Shown: one piece after another, positions 24,404 through 25,583 of the stretch | Position numbering within the stretch: position 1 is the first letter of the stretch | How the letters are laid out: the number at the start of each line of letters is the position of its first letter | Assembly: GCA_022837485.1 (NCBI GenBank) | Contig: JALHHH010000039.1 | Location: 1 to 25,583 of the forward strand | Length of the DNA stretch: 25,583 bases | Direction: 5' to 3' | Source: Bacteroidales bacterium | Lineage (GTDB): Bacteria > Bacteroidota > Bacteroidia > Bacteroidales > Lentimicrobiaceae | Notes under the pieces: generated by a model | Databases searched by the model: none | What the model saw: the letters and a program-made list of their open reading frames with translations, nothing else | Told to the model about the DNA's origin: nothing | Program-made: the position numbers and the translations under genes

Positions 24404-25057
24404 ATCGGATTTGTTCATCAGACTGCGGCCCATAAGGATGAAGGAAATCAGCAAAGTACCTCCCATAAAAACGGCAAAGAAAAACATGTCGTTGCCCTGA
24501 AGGGTAAAGCGGTATATTCCATGAAAAAATGTTGCTGCAAACAACCCGGTCATGGAGTCGATAAAGCGGTTGTTTCTCATTTTTCCCATTCCGGTAAAGA
24601 AGCCCAGAATAACGGCAAGCATAACCGTCATAAATCCAAATGTAATTCCGTATAAGCCGAGGCAACAGGATTGATCGCCGTATAACACAATGAATGGTGA
24701 ATAAAGCGTGCTTAATCCCAGACCGATGGCTGCAGTATAAATGATGCCATCGGTAGAGCCCTTGAAAAGTTTACTCCGCATGATGCTGAAATGAAGCAGC
24801 AGAAATTTGCCGGTTTCATGAACAAAAGCTACGAAAACAAAGGAATATACAACGATTCTTCGCAAACTTCTGCCTCCGTCGATGTTCAGGTATCGGGCCA
24901 GGAATTCGGCCAGAATTACCGGAATAAAAAGCAGGATGCCATAGATGAATGCCCTGAAAAATAACCTGAAATCTCCATTGGGATACTTGAAACGTAAATA
25001 GAGAAACAACAGCAGGAATACGACGGGAGAAATCAATAATCCGATAATTTTTTCCAT
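24395..25057 (-). CDS. PrsW-like membrane protein, probably lacking protease activity
   Basis: This 220-residue protein has about seven hydrophobic helices and resembles the PrsW family of glutamic-type intramembrane proteases. Family-like segments are VHETGKFLLLHF (79-90, aligned with the EExxK motif), DGIIYTAAIGLGLSTLYS (103-120) and TFFHGIYRF (176-184). In active PrsW proteins the first motif is EExxK, and the second (GFAxxEN) carries another Glu. Here the first Glu is His80 and the second-motif Glu appears to be replaced (LSTLYS, Tyr119); Glu81, Lys84 and His179 remain. Protease activity is therefore doubtful and the function unknown. The family call itself is moderately certain, since it rests on motif spacing read by eye. 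The stop codon overlaps that of dprA by 9 nt. Confidence 0.7.
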   Translation of the reverse strand: MEKIIGLLISPVVFLLLFLYLRFKYPNGDFRLFFRAFIYGILLFIPVILAEFLARYLNIDGGRSLRRIVVYSFVFVAFVHETGKFLLLHFSIMRSKLFKGSTDGIIYTAAIGLGLSTLYSPFIVLYGDQSCCLGLYGITFGFMTVMLAVILGFFTGMGKMRNNRFIDSMTGLFAATFFHGIYRFTLQGNDMFFFAVFMGGTLLISFILMGRSLMNKSDSE

Positions 25058-25187
25058 TTCTGACCAGGTTATGTTATTAAAGGAGAAGTATAAGGCACTA
25101 TGTTTATAAAGCGTATCCTGATGAATTTCTATCCAAAACCGGGTCGTGTTCGCAGGAAGCGTTCATGCCCGGTTCTGCATCGCAAGG

Positions 25188-25195
25188 CAAATATA
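25188..25195 (-). promoter_or_regulatory. TAnnTTTG box upstream of the PrsW-like gene
   Basis: TATATTTG on the minus strand matches the -7 element exactly. No TTG lies at the right distance. A start here would give a leader of about 125 nt containing the 25137-25174 stem-loop. Confidence 0.35.
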
Positions 25196-25445
25196 GGGAG
25201 ATAAAAGCATTTTATTTTCTTTCGGGTATATTTTTCTTAATTTGATATAATAGAATCGAGATGGTTTTAGAAAAAATTGCCGCTTTGAAATTTGTGTTAA
25301 TACACTGAAAATGTTGACAGTGGATGCAGATTATATATTTTATGGGTCGCAAATTATCCGGGAAGTTATTCGTTTTTTTTCAATACCGGCCGTAAGAGTT
25401 GTTTGCATTAATAACCCATGCAAGGGCGCGGAGAGCCGATTTTAT

Positions 25446-25453
25446 TACTTTTG
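25446..25453 (+). promoter_or_regulatory. TAnnTTTG box upstream of rsgA
   Basis: TACTTTTG matches the -7 element exactly and lies 50 nt before the rsgA start. No TTG occurs at 17-23 nt upstream, so this rests on one box and its position. Confidence 0.4.
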
Positions 25454-25503
25454 CATAAGTCCGGCAAAATTAATCAAGGCCGGATGATTTATAACGACAG
25501 CCT

Positions 25504-25583
25504 ATGAAGGTTAGCAGCGGTGTTGTTGTCAGATCGACCGGTAGCTGGTGCACCGTAATGACACCCGGAGGTTCGCTTGTGGA
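25504..25583 (+). CDS. rsgA: Ribosome small subunit-dependent GTPase RsgA (N-terminal fragment)
   Basis: The window ends 26 codons into this gene. It reads MKVSSGVVVRSTGSWCTVMT and then PGGSLV. The pattern G-x-V-x-R-S-T-G-S-W-x-x-V is the start of the OB-fold domain of RsgA (YjeQ), a circularly permuted GTPase that assists late 30S subunit maturation. The GTPase and zinc domains lie beyond the window. The identification rests on this short but distinctive N-terminus. Confidence 0.75.
   Translation, partial: MKVSSGVVVRSTGSWCTVMTPGGSLV

Larger units (their letters stand above)
25058..25503. other. Intergenic region between the PrsW-like gene and rsgA
   Basis: This AT-rich divergent region holds promoter boxes for both flanking genes. 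Near the PrsW-like side, AACCGGG (25137-25143) and CCCGGTT (25168-25174) form a 7-bp stem with a 24-nt loop within the predicted long leader. Short open frames (20 codons at 25104-25166 minus; 58 codons at 25311-25487 plus) lack recognisable features and I do not call them. I see nothing else. Confidence 0.45.

Noticed and set aside
25314..25342. TTGACA followed 17 nt later by an A/T-rich hexamer, like an E. coli sigma-70 promoter
   Set aside because: The genome uses Bacteroidota-type TTG/TAnnTTTG promoters; a chance match in AT-rich DNA is likely and no gene begins at a suitable distance.
25311..25487. A 58-codon plus-strand frame (MLTVDADYIFYG...) before rsgA
   Set aside because: It contains the putative rsgA promoter box, ends just before rsgA, and shows no recognisable family or ribosome binding site.

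Overview
The window looks like a chromosomal segment of a member of the Bacteroidota, probably a Bacteroidales-like lineage. The evidence is several promoters of the TTG / TAnnTTTG type, a TonB-dependent receptor with a carboxypeptidase-like N-terminal domain, a DUF2723 (TMEM260-like) membrane glycosyltransferase, a Bacteroidota-type PEP/pyruvate-binding-domain protein, and long AT-rich gaps between genes. I see no insertion sequence, prophage, CRISPR array or integration site. This is mostly core-genome content with a few oddities.

Layout. Positions 1-3059: the first codons of a divergent minus-strand gene with a very good promoter, an AcpH-type phosphodiesterase, a glutamate dehydrogenase whose N-terminus is broken by an apparent out-of-frame deletion of about 80 nt, and a NarL/LuxR-type regulator that has Ser in place of the phosphoacceptor Asp. 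Positions 3199-6660: a large protein with a GAF-like region, two receiver-like regions and a PEP-synthase-type ATP-grasp domain, divergent from the regulator. Positions 6835-12082 (plus strand): rpmB with a textbook terminator, a small exported carboxypeptidase-regulatory-like protein followed 16 nt later by a TonB-dependent receptor, then two adjacent superoxide dismutases, one cytosolic and one with a signal peptide. Positions 12159-17304 (minus strand): a tRNA-Gln(TTG), a hairpin that may act as terminator or attenuator, then rimP-nusA-infB, the classic transcription/translation operon. Positions 17785-20868: the DUF2723 membrane protein. Positions 20946-23034 (minus strand): lgt, with a curious in-frame open stretch after its stop codon, and a glycosyltransferase upstream. 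Positions 23297-25583: dprA, a convergent PrsW-like membrane protein lacking expected catalytic residues, and the first 26 codons of rsgA.

How the genes fit together. rimP, nusA and infB cover 30S maturation, transcription elongation/antitermination and translation initiation. The upstream tRNA gene parallels the metY-rimP-nusA-infB arrangement of enterobacteria, but with a different tRNA. The two superoxide dismutases probably protect the cytosol and the envelope respectively, and an imperfect PerR/Fur-like palindrome lies upstream of the first. lgt, the glycosyltransferase, the DUF2723 protein and the TonB receptor all serve the envelope. I found no clear multi-gene novel system. The best candidates for unusual biology are the non-canonical regulator facing the receiver/ATP-grasp protein, and the broken gdhA.
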